64,000 nt of DNA from Marinobacter arenosus (GTDB taxonomy: Bacteria > Pseudomonadota > Gammaproteobacteria > Pseudomonadales > Oleiphilaceae). The position numbers and the translations under genes are program-made. This document shows, one piece after another, positions 44,928 to 54,488 of this stretch. Each line of letters opens with the position of its first letter. The stretch's first letter is position 1. Under the pieces are notes generated by a model. That model worked only from the letters and a program-made list of their open reading frames with translations. It searched no databases and was not told where the DNA came from. The stretch covers positions 992,001-1,056,000 of the forward strand of contig NZ_JAHVAO010000001.1 in NCBI RefSeq assembly GCF_019264345.1, in the 5' to 3' direction.

Positions 44928-46046
44928 ATGAGAATTGGTGTCTTAGGTGCAGGCCAACTTGGACGCATGCTTGCGCTGGCCGGCTATCCACTGGCCAAGA
45001 CCTTTGTTTTCTACGACATGTCAGGAAGCCCGAGCGCAGGTCTCGGTGAGGTCATCATTGACCGCGAGGGGCAGTATCAGGATGACTTCCTGTCACGGGT
45101 AGATCGCGTGACCTACGAATTCGAGCACCTGCCCGTGAGCGTTGCCGAGAAGCTGGCCGAGGTGAAACCGGTTCACCCCTGTCCGCGCGCCTTGCAGATC
45201 TGCCAGAACCGGGAACTGGAAAAAACCCTGTTTGGCCAGCTGGGCATTCCCACCCCGGCGTGGCGAATCGCCGACAGCGCCAGCGCCCTGCAGGCCGCCG
45301 CCGAGGAGCTTGGCTGCCCGGTAGTGGCCAAGTCCAACACCGAAGGCTATGACGGCAAAGGCCAGGCTGTCCTGCGCAGCCCCGAAGACGCCGCCGAAGC
45401 CTGGGCCTCGATCGGGCATCCTCGCCTGATCGTCGAGAAGTTTGTCGACTTCAAGCGCGAAGTATCCGTGATCGCGGTGCGCGCCGAGGACGGGGACCTG
45501 GCGTTCTATCCGATGGCAGAAAACACCCATCACGAAGGCATCCTTAGGTACTCCATTGCGCCCGCACCCGACCTCGACAAATCCATCCAGGAAGACGCCG
45601 AGCGGTATATCCGGGCACTATTGAACGAATTGAACTACGTTGGCGTACTGACTCTTGAGCTCTTCGAGACCGCCGACGGGCTGGTGGCGAATGAAATGGC
45701 GCCACGGGTTCACAATTCGGGGCACTGGACCATCGAAGGCGCAATGACCAGCCAATTCGAGAATCACATTCGCGCGGTCAGCGGCCATCCGCTTGGAAAC
45801 ACCGAGCCAAGGGGCTTAAGCTGCATGATCAACATCATCGGTGAGCACGGTGACATAGAGCGCATACTGGAACTGCCGTACGCGCATTTGCACCTCTATA
45901 ATAAGGGTGAGCGCCCGGGCCGTAAGCTTGGCCATGTGAACATTCTGGCGGACAGCTACGAGGAGCTGGTCTGGCGCGTGCGGAATTGCGCGCAGTTCCT
46001 CCCCGGCAGTCCGGAGTTTAAAAGTTCTTTAACACCAAGGGGTTGA
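44928..46046 (+). CDS. purK: N5-carboxyaminoimidazole ribonucleotide synthase PurK
   Basis: ATP-grasp enzyme that makes N5-CAIR from AIR, bicarbonate and ATP, supplying PurE. The 372-residue protein starts RIGVLGAGQLGRMLALAG and contains the ATP-grasp lysines (VAKSNTEGYDGKGQ) and the FVDFKREVSVIAVR, EMAPRVHNSGHWT and LPYAHLHLYNKGERPGRKLGH blocks. The ATG at 44928 is preferred because CAGGAG lies seven bases upstream; an ATG two codons earlier sits too close to it. Confidence 0.96.
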   Translation: MRIGVLGAGQLGRMLALAGYPLAKTFVFYDMSGSPSAGLGEVIIDREGQYQDDFLSRVDRVTYEFEHLPVSVAEKLAEVKPVHPCPRALQICQNRELEKTLFGQLGIPTPAWRIADSASALQAAAEELGCPVVAKSNTEGYDGKGQAVLRSPEDAAEAWASIGHPRLIVEKFVDFKREVSVIAVRAEDGDLAFYPMAENTHHEGILRYSIAPAPDLDKSIQEDAERYIRALLNELNYVGVLTLELFETADGLVANEMAPRVHNSGHWTIEGAMTSQFENHIRAVSGHPLGNTEPRGLSCMINIIGEHGDIERILELPYAHLHLYNKGERPGRKLGHVNILADSYEELVWRVRNCAQFLPGSPEFKSSLTPRG

Positions 46047-46071
46047 TATAGCTCAAATCGCCCTTATATTG
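46044..46071 (+). promoter_or_regulatory. Sigma-70 promoter for sodB
   Basis: TTGATA (46044-46049) overlaps the purK stop codon and is 16 bases from TATATT (46066-46071). The predicted start near 46078 gives a leader of about 40 bases before sodB. No clear Fur site was identified by eye. Confidence 0.6.
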
Positions 46072-46119
46072 GGCCACTGTACATCCACGTAAAAACAGAG
46101 AGACAGGGAGAACGACCTC

Positions 46120-46698
46120 ATGGCATTTGAACTTCCCGCACTACCGTACGAAAAGAACGCTCTGGAACCGCACATCTCCCAGGAAACCCTGGAGTACCAC
46201 TACGGCAAGCATCACAACACCTATGTGACCAAGCTGAACGGCCTGGTTGAAGGTACTGACAACGCCAACAAGTCCCTTGAAGACATCATCAAGAGCGCCA
46301 GCGGCCCCCTGTTCAACAACGCCGCCCAGGTATGGAACCATACCTTCTATTGGCACTGCCTGAGCCCGAACGGCGGTGGCGCACCCACCGGCGCAGCCAA
46401 GGACGCCATCGAGAAGGCGTTTGGCTCGTTTGAAGACTTCAAGAAAGAGTTCAACGACAAGGCCGCCAACAACTTCGGTTCCGGCTGGACCTGGCTCGTT
46501 AAGAAAGCCGACGGCAGCGTAGCCATCGTCAACACCAGCAACGCGGAAACTCCGCTGACCGGTGCTGACAAGCCCGTACTGACCGTCGATGTCTGGGAGC
46601 ACGCGTACTACATTGACTATCGCAACTCCCGCCCGAACTATCTGGAAGCCTTCTGGAATCTGGTCAACTGGGATTTCGTGAACGAAAACCTGGCCTGA
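46120..46698 (+). CDS. sodB: Superoxide dismutase (iron type)
   Basis: Dismutates superoxide to peroxide and oxygen in the cytosol. The 192-residue protein has all four metal ligands: His in HYGKHHNTYV (about residue 27), His in WNHTFYWHC (about 74), and Asp and His in DVWEHAYYIDY (about 157 and 161). The FYWHCLSPNGGG stretch and the overall length point to the Fe rather than the Mn form. A strong hairpin follows the gene. Confidence 0.96.
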   Translation: MAFELPALPYEKNALEPHISQETLEYHYGKHHNTYVTKLNGLVEGTDNANKSLEDIIKSASGPLFNNAAQVWNHTFYWHCLSPNGGGAPTGAAKDAIEKAFGSFEDFKKEFNDKAANNFGSGWTWLVKKADGSVAIVNTSNAETPLTGADKPVLTVDVWEHAYYIDYRNSRPNYLEAFWNLVNWDFVNENLA

Positions 46699-46744
46699 TC
46701 AGACATGCAGAATGACTGACAGACCGCAGCTGAAGACCGCTGCA

Positions 46745-46778
46745 ACACAAACGCCCGCTCCGTAGCGGGCGTTTGTGT
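46745..46778 (+). terminator. Strong hairpin after sodB, probable terminator
   Basis: A 15-base perfect stem (ACACAAACGCCCGCT and its complement) closes a 4-base loop, 47 bases after sodB. The U-run is weak (GTTTGTGT), but stem strength and position fit a terminator. The rest of 46779-46966 shows no gene. Confidence 0.75.
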
Positions 46779-46966
46779 ATCCAGAGGAACGAAAACCTAA
46801 CAAATTGATACACGCCCGCCCTGCATTCTCTGAAAAAATCGCCGATACTCAACGAGGTTACGCCGACCCTGGACGCTACTGACAACCAATCGGGCGAGTA
46901 GCTCCCGAAGTCACGGGAATTATGCGACCATGACCTCCCGAAGAAACGGATGACAAACAGGCCTGA

Positions 46967-49027
46967 ATGAAAAACTCCTTCGAGGTTGAACATCGCCTGG
47001 GCTATCGGATTTTTTGGTGGATTCTTGCCATAGCCCTGTTGAGCGGCGTCATAGTCAGCACCGTGCAGGTTATCCTGGACGCGAGACGCGTTTCCGTGGA
47101 CCTCGATAGCCAGGCCGACCAGACCATTGCCATGGTCCGGGACGCTGCAACCCAGGCAGTCTTCAGCATCGATTCGGAATTGGCCCAGCAAGTGGTTGAC
47201 GGCCTCTTTGCCCTCGAGGCGGTGCGACTGGCGCGGATCACCCACCCGGACGGCGAGGCCCTGGGCAACCGAAACCGACCACTGGAACAGACAACCTTCC
47301 GCCCTGTCACCGATCCCATTTTCGACGCCGAACGACTGTACCGCACCCCGCTTATTCGGGACGGTGACCCCAACATCGTGTACGGCTTCCTCGAAGTTCA
47401 CTACGACACCGCACCTGCGGCGAGAACCTGGCTCGACCGGGCCACCGTGACCTTTGCCTCCGGCGTGGCTACCGCGCTGATTCTCGGGATGGTGCTCTAT
47501 TTCGTTTTCCACCTGCTTCTGACCCGCCCTCTCCTGCGCATCGTGCGCTCGGTCAAGCAGGTTGATCCGGAACATCCGGATGATCGCCTCGTTGACATTC
47601 CTGCCGGTCACCAACGTGACGAGCTCGGGCTCTGGGTAAACGCCACCAACAATTTGTTGGTGGCCATTGGCGACAGCCAGACCCGGCATCGTGAAGCAGA
47701 AGACCGGGTCAGCCGGCTTTCCCGCTACGACCAGCTCACCGGCCTTCCAAGCCGTGACACCTTCATGGAGCTGCTCGAACAGGACATCAAGGAGGCGAGG
47801 AAGCGCAACAATGTGCTCTCGCTTACCGTCTGTGGCATTGATGACTTCAAGTCCGTCAACGAACAGTGTGGCTTCCGCACCGGCGACCTGATCCTGCAGA
47901 CCGTCGCCGACCGGCTTGTGGCCAGGCTGGGAAGCACCCGATTCACCATCGCCCGGCTGGGTAGCGACCAGTTCGTGATTGTGGAAAAAGGGCTGCGAGA
48001 CGGATTCCAGGCAGCTGATACAGCCGAGACAATTCTCGCCTGCATTGGAGAACCGATGCTGGTGGAAGACCAGAACGTTGCGACCACCGCAACCCTCGGC
48101 GTGGCCCTTTTCCCATCGGATACCGATATGGCGGACCGGTTGCTGCAGAGTGCCGAACAGACCATGACACTGGCCAAGCAGAACGGGAAAGATCACTTCC
48201 AGTTCTATGTTGCCAGCATTGACCAGGAAATCCGCAACCGGAAGCAGCTGGAGAAAGACCTCTCCCAAGCGTTGGCCAACCACCAGTTCCACCTGGTGTA
48301 CCAGCCTCAGGTCAACCTTGAGAGCAAACGGGTCATCGGTGCCGAGGCATTGCTTCGCTGGGAACACCCAACAAGGGGCTTGGTGCCACCTGACGATTTC
48401 ATTCCGGTGGCCGAGTCCAACGGATCAATTGTCGAGATCGGCCAATGGGTGCTTGAGCAGGCATGTTGGCAGGCCGCCCGTTGGGCAACGGAGGGCTCCC
48501 CCCTGCGTATTGCCGTTAACCTGTCAGCGGTCCAGCTGCGCCAGCCCAGCATCGTGACGGACATTCTGGAAACCCTCCAGCGCCACAACATTCCGGCCGG
48601 ACGGCTGGAGCTGGAAGTCACCGAAACCAGCTTTATGACCAACCTCTCGGATGCCGTGGAGAAACTGCACCGCCTGAACCGGGCGGGAATCAGCATCGCC
48701 GTGGACGATTTTGGCACCGGCTATTCTTCGCTTACCTACCTGAAGCAGATGCCGGTCCAACACCTCAAGATCGACAAACAGTTCATCCGCGATCTGCTGG
48801 TCAACGAAGAAGATACCCGGATTGCCAACACCATCATTGACCTCGGCAAGAGCCTGAACCTATCCGTTGTCGCCGAGGGCGTGGAAACGGCAGAACAGGA
48901 GTATTACCTCAGCCAGCGAGGTTGCCAGCTGGCACAGGGGTATTACTTCAGCAAACCACTTCAATCACGCGAATTTGAGACCTTCATTAAGGGATTTCAC
49001 AGCCAGTTCGCGGAAAATAACGCCTAA
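46967..49027 (+). CDS. Membrane GGDEF-EAL protein, probable c-di-GMP phosphodiesterase
   Basis: A 686-residue protein. A first membrane span (about residues 14-35), a periplasmic sensor domain (to about 155), a second span (about 163-185) and a HAMP-like linker lead into a GGDEF domain (about 250-400). There the signature is LGSDQF, so cyclase activity is unlikely. The EAL domain (about 425-680) is intact: EALLRWEHP, NLSAVQL, EVTETSFM, AVDDFGTGYSSLTYLKQMPV and DKQFI. The predicted output is c-di-GMP breakdown in response to a periplasmic cue. It precedes lemA by 25 bases. Confidence 0.9.
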   Translation: MKNSFEVEHRLGYRIFWWILAIALLSGVIVSTVQVILDARRVSVDLDSQADQTIAMVRDAATQAVFSIDSELAQQVVDGLFALEAVRLARITHPDGEALGNRNRPLEQTTFRPVTDPIFDAERLYRTPLIRDGDPNIVYGFLEVHYDTAPAARTWLDRATVTFASGVATALILGMVLYFVFHLLLTRPLLRIVRSVKQVDPEHPDDRLVDIPAGHQRDELGLWVNATNNLLVAIGDSQTRHREAEDRVSRLSRYDQLTGLPSRDTFMELLEQDIKEARKRNNVLSLTVCGIDDFKSVNEQCGFRTGDLILQTVADRLVARLGSTRFTIARLGSDQFVIVEKGLRDGFQAADTAETILACIGEPMLVEDQNVATTATLGVALFPSDTDMADRLLQSAEQTMTLAKQNGKDHFQFYVASIDQEIRNRKQLEKDLSQALANHQFHLVYQPQVNLESKRVIGAEALLRWEHPTRGLVPPDDFIPVAESNGSIVEIGQWVLEQACWQAARWATEGSPLRIAVNLSAVQLRQPSIVTDILETLQRHNIPAGRLELEVTETSFMTNLSDAVEKLHRLNRAGISIAVDDFGTGYSSLTYLKQMPVQHLKIDKQFIRDLLVNEEDTRIANTIIDLGKSLNLSVVAEGVETAEQEYYLSQRGCQLAQGYYFSKPLQSREFETFIKGFHSQFAENNA

Positions 49028-49052
49028 ACTTTAAAGCCCCTTGGGAGTAACT

Positions 49053-49640
49053 ATGGGAACTACCGTCATCGGTCTGATTGTAATCGCCGTCGCAGTGATA
49101 TATCTGGTTTTCATCTACAACCGTCTGGTGTCGCTGAGAAACCAGTTCAAGAATGGCTTTGCCCAGATCGACGTGCAGCTGCAGCGTCGACACGACCTGA
49201 TCCCCAACCTGGTGGAGGCTGCCAAGGCCTATCTGGACCATGAAAAATCCACTCTCACCCAGGTAATGGAAGCACGTAACAATGCCGTCAGCGCCCAGAA
49301 GGACGCCGCCCGGGACCCGGGAGATGGCACCAAGATCCAGCGTCTGGGCAGTGCGGAAAATCTCCTCACCAAGGCCCTGGCCAATTTCTACGCGGTGGCG
49401 GAAAACTATCCGGACCTCAAGGCGAACGAGACCATCCAACAGCTGATGGAAGAGCTCTCCAGCACCGAAAACCGGGTGGCCTTTGCCCGTCAGGCATATA
49501 ACGACGGCGTAATGAGCTACAACATCTTCCGCGAGCAGTTCCCCAATAACTTTATCGCCGGGATGTTCGCGTTCAAGGAAACTTCACAGCTCGAACTCGA
49601 GTCTCCGGAGGCCCGGCAGGCCCCTAAAGTCGCCTTCTGA
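49053..49640 (+). CDS. lemA: LemA family protein
   Basis: A 195-residue protein with one N-terminal membrane span (TTVIGLIVIAVAVIYLVFIYN) and a helical-bundle LemA domain (LVSLRNQFKNGFAQIDVQL, then RHDLIPNLVEAAKAYLDHE and ENRVAFARQAYNDGVMSYN). LemA proteins are envelope-associated and of unclear function. They are often encoded next to M48-type or TPM-domain genes, as here, where an M48 protease starts 12 bases after lemA. The ATG at 49053 follows GGGAG; a TTG at 49041 is less likely. Confidence 0.92.
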   Translation: MGTTVIGLIVIAVAVIYLVFIYNRLVSLRNQFKNGFAQIDVQLQRRHDLIPNLVEAAKAYLDHEKSTLTQVMEARNNAVSAQKDAARDPGDGTKIQRLGSAENLLTKALANFYAVAENYPDLKANETIQQLMEELSSTENRVAFARQAYNDGVMSYNIFREQFPNNFIAGMFAFKETSQLELESPEARQAPKVAF

Positions 49641-49651
49641 TGCTCTGAACC

Positions 49652-51646
49652 ATGGCCCATCCCGGTTTTTTCCAGCGCCAGGCCAGTGCCCGGCGCAACA
49701 CCAGCCTGCTTGTCTTTCTCTTCCTTACAGCGGTGGTTCTGATCACGCTGGCCGTCAGTCTGGTCGGGTATTTTGTGACCCGAAGTGAAACCTCGGGGCT
49801 GGCCTTCCAGGACTGGCTGCTCTCCAGCCACGGTCTGATAACCTCAGCCACCGTTGTGACCCTCATTGGCGTCAGCTCCCTGGTTCGCTGGATCGACCTG
49901 GCGGGCGGAGGCGCGCGGGTCGCCAAAATGGTGGGCGCTCGACTGATTGACCCGGACACTGGCGATGGCGACGAGCGCAAACTCCGCAACGTTGTCGAGG
50001 AGATGGCCATCGCCAGCGGCATTCCGGTGCCGGAACTCTACGTGATGGACCAGGAAACCGGCATCAATGCCTTTGTCGCAGGTTACACGCCCGGTGAAGC
50101 GGTGATGGTGGTCACCCATGGGGCCCTCACCCAACTCAACCGTGACGAGCTTCAGGGCGTGGTTGGCCACGAATTCAGTCACATCCTGAATGGCGATATG
50201 CGGCTGAACGTTCGACTGATCGCGATTCTTGCCGGCATCCTGATGATTGGCCAGATTGGCAGCTTCCTGCTGCGCATCTCGTTTTACAGCAGCCACCGCG
50301 CTTCCAGATCGTCCAACGACAGTCGCGGTCAGGCCGCCATGGGCCTGATCGGTATTGCGTTACTGGTGATTGGCTACGTCGGCGTGTTCTTCGGTCGGCT
50401 GATCCAGGCCGCCGTCTCCCGGCAACGGGAAATGCTGGCCGATGCCTCGTCGGTACAGTTCACCCGCAATCCCGAGGGGATTGCCGGCGCCCTGTTTAAA
50501 ATCGGACTCAAGGGCGGGTATCTGGACACCACCAGCCATGCCACCGACATGAATCACATGTGCTTTGGCGAAAGCGCGCGGATGAAGTTTTCCTCGCTTC
50601 TGGCCTCCCACCCGCCCATAGAGGAGCGCATCAACAGCATTCAACCCGGCATGCTGGCGCGACTCCGCAGCCGTTTCCGCGATACGGAAACCGGCGCCGA
50701 CCTTCGTTCCGCCACCAGGAGCAGAGTGCCCGCCCAGGCATCCGGGTTCGCCAATGCCTCAGTCGAGACGTCGCAACCGCCCAATCGAGCCAGCACCTCG
50801 CCACTGGCATCGGCGGCACCCGAGTCCTCCCACCATGGCAAGCGACTATCCCAACGAGTCGGCACCGTGACCCGTCAGGGCGAGGACTTTGCGACCCGGT
50901 TTCTGAACCGGCTACCCGCCACATTTCGCAACCTGCTGTACACACGCCCCGGCGCAGTCCAGCTCTGCTATGCCCTGGTCCTTGACGGACTCTCCCGGGA
51001 ACACCAGGGAGACCGACTGGCGTTGATTCCTGCTCACCCGCTGTTGGGTGTGGAACGGGACCTACTGGACAAGCTTCTGCCGACGCTGAAAACGCAGGGC
51101 GATGAGGTCCGCTTTCCTGCCCTCGAACTGGCAATGCCGGCCCTGCGCAAGCTGGATCCGGAGGAGCGGGAAGGGTTGATCGCCAACGTGCAGAAACTGG
51201 TGGTTGCCGATAACCGGGTCACCCTGTTCGAGCTGGCGCTGACCAGTTTTCTCTCAAGGCACCTCGGGAACGGGGCCAGCCGGGAAATGCCGGTTCGATA
51301 CCGCAAATTCCAGCCGGTTATGCCGGCCATCCAGAGGTTACTGAGCCTGCTTGCACGGGCCGGAACCGAGGACAACACGGAAGCCGAACGGCTCTATCGG
51401 GAGGCCCTGGCAGGCTTCACGAACGTCAGCAAAGGGAATCAGCCGGTTCTTGAGAAGGTCACCATGCGGCAGTTGCGGGAGGCGCTGACCGCACTGAATG
51501 GGCTGTCACCGCTGCTGAAACCGGCCATCATCGACGCCTGTGAGTACTGCATCACCCACGACGGCAAGGTTGACGTCAGGGAATACGAGTTGATGAGGCT
51601 GGTGGCGGATCAGCTGGACTGCCCGATGCCGCCGCTCACTTGCTAG
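49652..51646 (+). CDS. M48 family membrane metalloprotease with TerB-like C-terminal region
   Basis: A 664-residue HtpX-like zinc protease. Two N-terminal membrane spans (about 25-50 and 60-85) precede the HEFSH zinc site (about residue 172); two more spans follow (about 188-215 and 230-250). The third zinc ligand lies in REMLADA. After about residue 340 comes a disordered Ser/Pro-rich linker, then a long helical region. It ends with a TerB-like motif (CITHDGKVDVREYELMRLVA and DCPMPPL). It pairs with lemA and overlaps the convergent gspD end by 11 bases. Confidence 0.87.
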   Translation: MAHPGFFQRQASARRNTSLLVFLFLTAVVLITLAVSLVGYFVTRSETSGLAFQDWLLSSHGLITSATVVTLIGVSSLVRWIDLAGGGARVAKMVGARLIDPDTGDGDERKLRNVVEEMAIASGIPVPELYVMDQETGINAFVAGYTPGEAVMVVTHGALTQLNRDELQGVVGHEFSHILNGDMRLNVRLIAILAGILMIGQIGSFLLRISFYSSHRASRSSNDSRGQAAMGLIGIALLVIGYVGVFFGRLIQAAVSRQREMLADASSVQFTRNPEGIAGALFKIGLKGGYLDTTSHATDMNHMCFGESARMKFSSLLASHPPIEERINSIQPGMLARLRSRFRDTETGADLRSATRSRVPAQASGFANASVETSQPPNRASTSPLASAAPESSHHGKRLSQRVGTVTRQGEDFATRFLNRLPATFRNLLYTRPGAVQLCYALVLDGLSREHQGDRLALIPAHPLLGVERDLLDKLLPTLKTQGDEVRFPALELAMPALRKLDPEEREGLIANVQKLVVADNRVTLFELALTSFLSRHLGNGASREMPVRYRKFQPVMPAIQRLLSLLARAGTEDNTEAERLYREALAGFTNVSKGNQPVLEKVTMRQLREALTALNGLSPLLKPAIIDACEYCITHDGKVDVREYELMRLVADQLDCPMPPLTC

Positions 51647-53600
51647 TGTCGCGCAGCCTCTCCCGAGTGCGGCCATCGAACAGCACGTCGATGTCGGGGT
51701 TGGCGTCAACCTCCGGAAGATCCAGCTTTTCCCGGATATTCAGGTTTACGTCCCACAGCTCCTGGAACTTATCGTCCGTTGCTGCAACCGCTTCGGTCTT
51801 GCCCAGCATGATGGTGGGGCGAAGGAACACGAGCAGGTTCCGCTTCACGCGACGTTCAGACTCCGATGAGAACAGCCGGCCAAGGAAGGGAATGTCACCC
51901 AGAAGGGGCACTTTGCTCTTGTTGATCTGGTAGTCGTCCCGGATCAAACCGCCCAACACAATGGTTTCGCCATCATCCGCCAGCACCGTGGTCTTGATTT
52001 CGCGCTTGTTGGTCACGATGTCAGAGGCGTTCTCGATGCTGTCGGCGACGTTCTCAGTGGTCTGCTCAACCACCAGCCTGACCAGGCCGTCAGCACTGAT
52101 GGTTGGCGTCACTTTCAGGGTCAGACCAATGTCCCGGCGCTCAATGGTGGTAAAGGGGTTGGTGGTTCCATCCCCGGTAACCGTGGATTGCCCGGTCCGG
52201 AAAGGTACGTTCTGGCCCACGATGATCTCGGATTCCTGGTTGTCCAGGGTGATGATGCTTGGGGTGGACAACAGATTGGCCGCGGCGGACGTGGACAGGG
52301 CCTGGAGAAGAATACCCCAGGTGACGCCGTCAGAATCGTCCTGCCCCGCACCAATGGTAATACCACCAGCAGCGGGCCCAATGGGCGTGTCCGTCACGAT
52401 CGCGTTGATCACCTCGCTCAGGCTGCGACCGACGTTGCTGAAGTTGGTGCCGGCGATGGGTGTGGAGTTACCGGACTGGTCACCCACGGCAAACTGCACT
52501 CCCAGGTCTTCGCCTACCTCATCACTGATTTCAACAATGGCCGCCTCGATCAGAACCTGGGCACGCCGGACATCCAGGTGCGCAACGATCTGCTCGGCTT
52601 CCTGCATCAGTGATGGCTCGCCACGGACTACGAGGGCATTCAGGCCTTCGTCGGCGAAGACCGCAAAATTGGCGCTGGGCTTGCCGCTAGACGACCCGTT
52701 CGAGCCGCCAGACTCCTCTTTGACCAGCTCGCCCATCACGCCTTTGAGTATCTCGGACAGGTTCTTGGCATCGGCGTGTTTCAGGCGAAGGACTTTGGTG
52801 GTTCCACCGGTGGCTGACGGCTGATCCAGCTGCCGGATCAGGCTACGCATCTTGTCCCGAAACGTCTGGTCGCCCCGGAGAATCAGCCGATTGCTGCGCT
52901 CGTCCGCGGTGACGCTGTACTTGCGCGCGGCATTCTCACCACCGGCCTTGCCCAGTTCGTCAGGAGCGAGCTCCTGCAACAGGGTCACCATGTCACCCAC
53001 CCACGCCTCATCGAGCTGAATCACTTCCACCTCATACTTGGAGGGGCTGTCGAGCTCGCGAACAATCTGTTCAATTCGCTGGATATTGGAGGAATGGTCG
53101 CTGACGATCAGCGCATTGGCAGCGGCCACGCCGGCCAGGTGGCCATACTTAGCGACCAGGGGACGCAGAATGGGGACCAGTTCCAGGGCGTTGGCGTTAT
53201 CGATCTGAATGACCCGAGTGATCAACTGCTCGGAGGGAATCTCTTCAAACCGGGAGAGGGATTCCGCCGACTGCTTCGCATCGACCTGTTGAACCACCTT
53301 GATGACTTCGTCACCGGGGATAGCGGTAAACCCATGGACGTTCAACACCGCCAGAAACAGGTCGTAGATCTCGTCCTTGTTCATGGGGGCACTGGAGAGC
53401 ACCGTGACCTTCCCCTTGACCCTGGGATCAACCACAAAACTGTAGCCGGTGATATCCGCAACCTGAGTCACAAACGCCCGGATGTCGGCATCCTTCAGGT
53501 TTAACCGCCAGGTTTCCTCCTGCCCGTAGGCCAGGGACATGATTGGCAGAAGGATAAGCAAGGCAACAGCCCGCAACAAATTGGTCTTGTGGTTATACAT
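51636..53600 (-). CDS. gspD: Type II secretion system secretin GspD
   Basis: Outer-membrane secretin channel. The 654-residue protein has a signal peptide (LLRAVALLILLPIMSLAYG) and four N-terminal domains: N0 (RLNLKDADIRAFVTQVADIT) and the repeated N1-N3 KH-like folds, with a Gly/Ser-rich insert in N3. The secretin core follows (VPFRTGQSTVTGDG, then IGLTLKVTPTISADGLVRL) and VPLLGDIPFLGRLFSSESERR. A C-terminal S-domain ends it. The ATG at 53600 is preferred because the signal peptide starts there; the frame opens at 53642, inside gspC. Confidence 0.95.
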   Translation of the reverse strand: MYNHKTNLLRAVALLILLPIMSLAYGQEETWRLNLKDADIRAFVTQVADITGYSFVVDPRVKGKVTVLSSAPMNKDEIYDLFLAVLNVHGFTAIPGDEVIKVVQQVDAKQSAESLSRFEEIPSEQLITRVIQIDNANALELVPILRPLVAKYGHLAGVAAANALIVSDHSSNIQRIEQIVRELDSPSKYEVEVIQLDEAWVGDMVTLLQELAPDELGKAGGENAARKYSVTADERSNRLILRGDQTFRDKMRSLIRQLDQPSATGGTTKVLRLKHADAKNLSEILKGVMGELVKEESGGSNGSSSGKPSANFAVFADEGLNALVVRGEPSLMQEAEQIVAHLDVRRAQVLIEAAIVEISDEVGEDLGVQFAVGDQSGNSTPIAGTNFSNVGRSLSEVINAIVTDTPIGPAAGGITIGAGQDDSDGVTWGILLQALSTSAAANLLSTPSIITLDNQESEIIVGQNVPFRTGQSTVTGDGTTNPFTTIERRDIGLTLKVTPTISADGLVRLVVEQTTENVADSIENASDIVTNKREIKTTVLADDGETIVLGGLIRDDYQINKSKVPLLGDIPFLGRLFSSESERRVKRNLLVFLRPTIMLGKTEAVAATDDKFQELWDVNLNIREKLDLPEVDANPDIDVLFDGRTRERLRDTSK

Positions 53601-53632
53601 GCGGCGATTTCGTCCTGTATCGATGAACCCGA

Positions 53633-54487
53633 TCAGCGCCACTGCTCGGGTATGGCATAACTTATGGTGAGGATGGATCCGTCACGTTCGATTTCTATGT
53701 CCACCTGAGACTGTCCTCGCCAGCTCTCAAGCAGGGATTTGTCCTGTTCTATGTCTCCCAGTCGCTGCCCGTTGATGGCGGTGATTACATCGCCGGCCTG
53801 GAGATTGACGGCATTGAGCATCGCATTGGAACCGTCATACACGTACCCGGACGTGCCACTCTGATCGGCCGGGCTCAACCCATAGGCATTGAGCGCAGCG
53901 ACCCCCTGACTGTCCAGCTCGGCCCGGGCATTTTCCAGAAACGCATCCGGAGAGGAGTCTGCAGGCTCATCAGGCGCCTCTGCAACCAGGGATTCCGAAT
54001 CCGGCTCTTCAAAGGTCAGGGATTCGTAACGACCGCCCCGACGAATCAGGATGCGACTTGGCTCGACTTCGGCCAGCTCCGCGTTGCCGGGTAGCATGTC
54101 CCCCACCCGGTAGTACGCGGTTTCCCCGTTGCTTCCTGCAACTATAGCACCGGAGTCTTCCGGACGCTGTCCTACGAGAACCCCTTCAAGACGCAGCCGC
54201 AGGCCAGTTTCCGGGGCCGATCGTTTGACGACCTCGGCAACGCCACGCTGCTCGGCCGGCCGCCCAAAAAAATCAAAACTTGCCATGGGGTACGATAGAC
54301 CCTGGCCGGAGCCACCCATGCTTCCGCTTTCTGAAACCGGAGCCACGGGCACTGGCTTGTCATCCCAGGCAAAAAGCCAGGTAACCTTGGCCAGGGCAAT
54401 CCCGATGTAAACGGCGAGCGCCAGCAACAGCAGGTTCGCAAGAACCCGGGATATACGGCTCTGAACCTGAACATCCATCAATGCCAT
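53633..54487 (-). CDS. gspC: Type II secretion system protein GspC
   Basis: Inner-membrane protein that connects the secretin with the rest of the machine. The 284-residue protein has a membrane span (VLANLLLLALAVYIGIALAKV), an HR domain (RLEGVLVGQRPEDSGAIVAGSNGETAYYRVGDML) and a C-terminal PDZ domain (GLSPADQSGTSGYVYDGSNAMLNAVNLQAGDVITAING). The ATG at 54487 follows GGGAG by nine bases and sits next to the gspN stop; 54478 is an alternative. Confidence 0.92.
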   Translation of the reverse strand: MALMDVQVQSRISRVLANLLLLALAVYIGIALAKVTWLFAWDDKPVPVAPVSESGSMGGSGQGLSYPMASFDFFGRPAEQRGVAEVVKRSAPETGLRLRLEGVLVGQRPEDSGAIVAGSNGETAYYRVGDMLPGNAELAEVEPSRILIRRGGRYESLTFEEPDSESLVAEAPDEPADSSPDAFLENARAELDSQGVAALNAYGLSPADQSGTSGYVYDGSNAMLNAVNLQAGDVITAINGQRLGDIEQDKSLLESWRGQSQVDIEIERDGSILTISYAIPEQWR

Positions 54488-54488
54488 A

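Noticed and set aside
46664..48367. 567-residue open frame on the minus strand
   Set aside because: It lies opposite the EAL protein gene, is His/Gln/Val-rich without recognisable domains, and runs through the sodB terminator; it is an antisense artefact of GC-rich codons.
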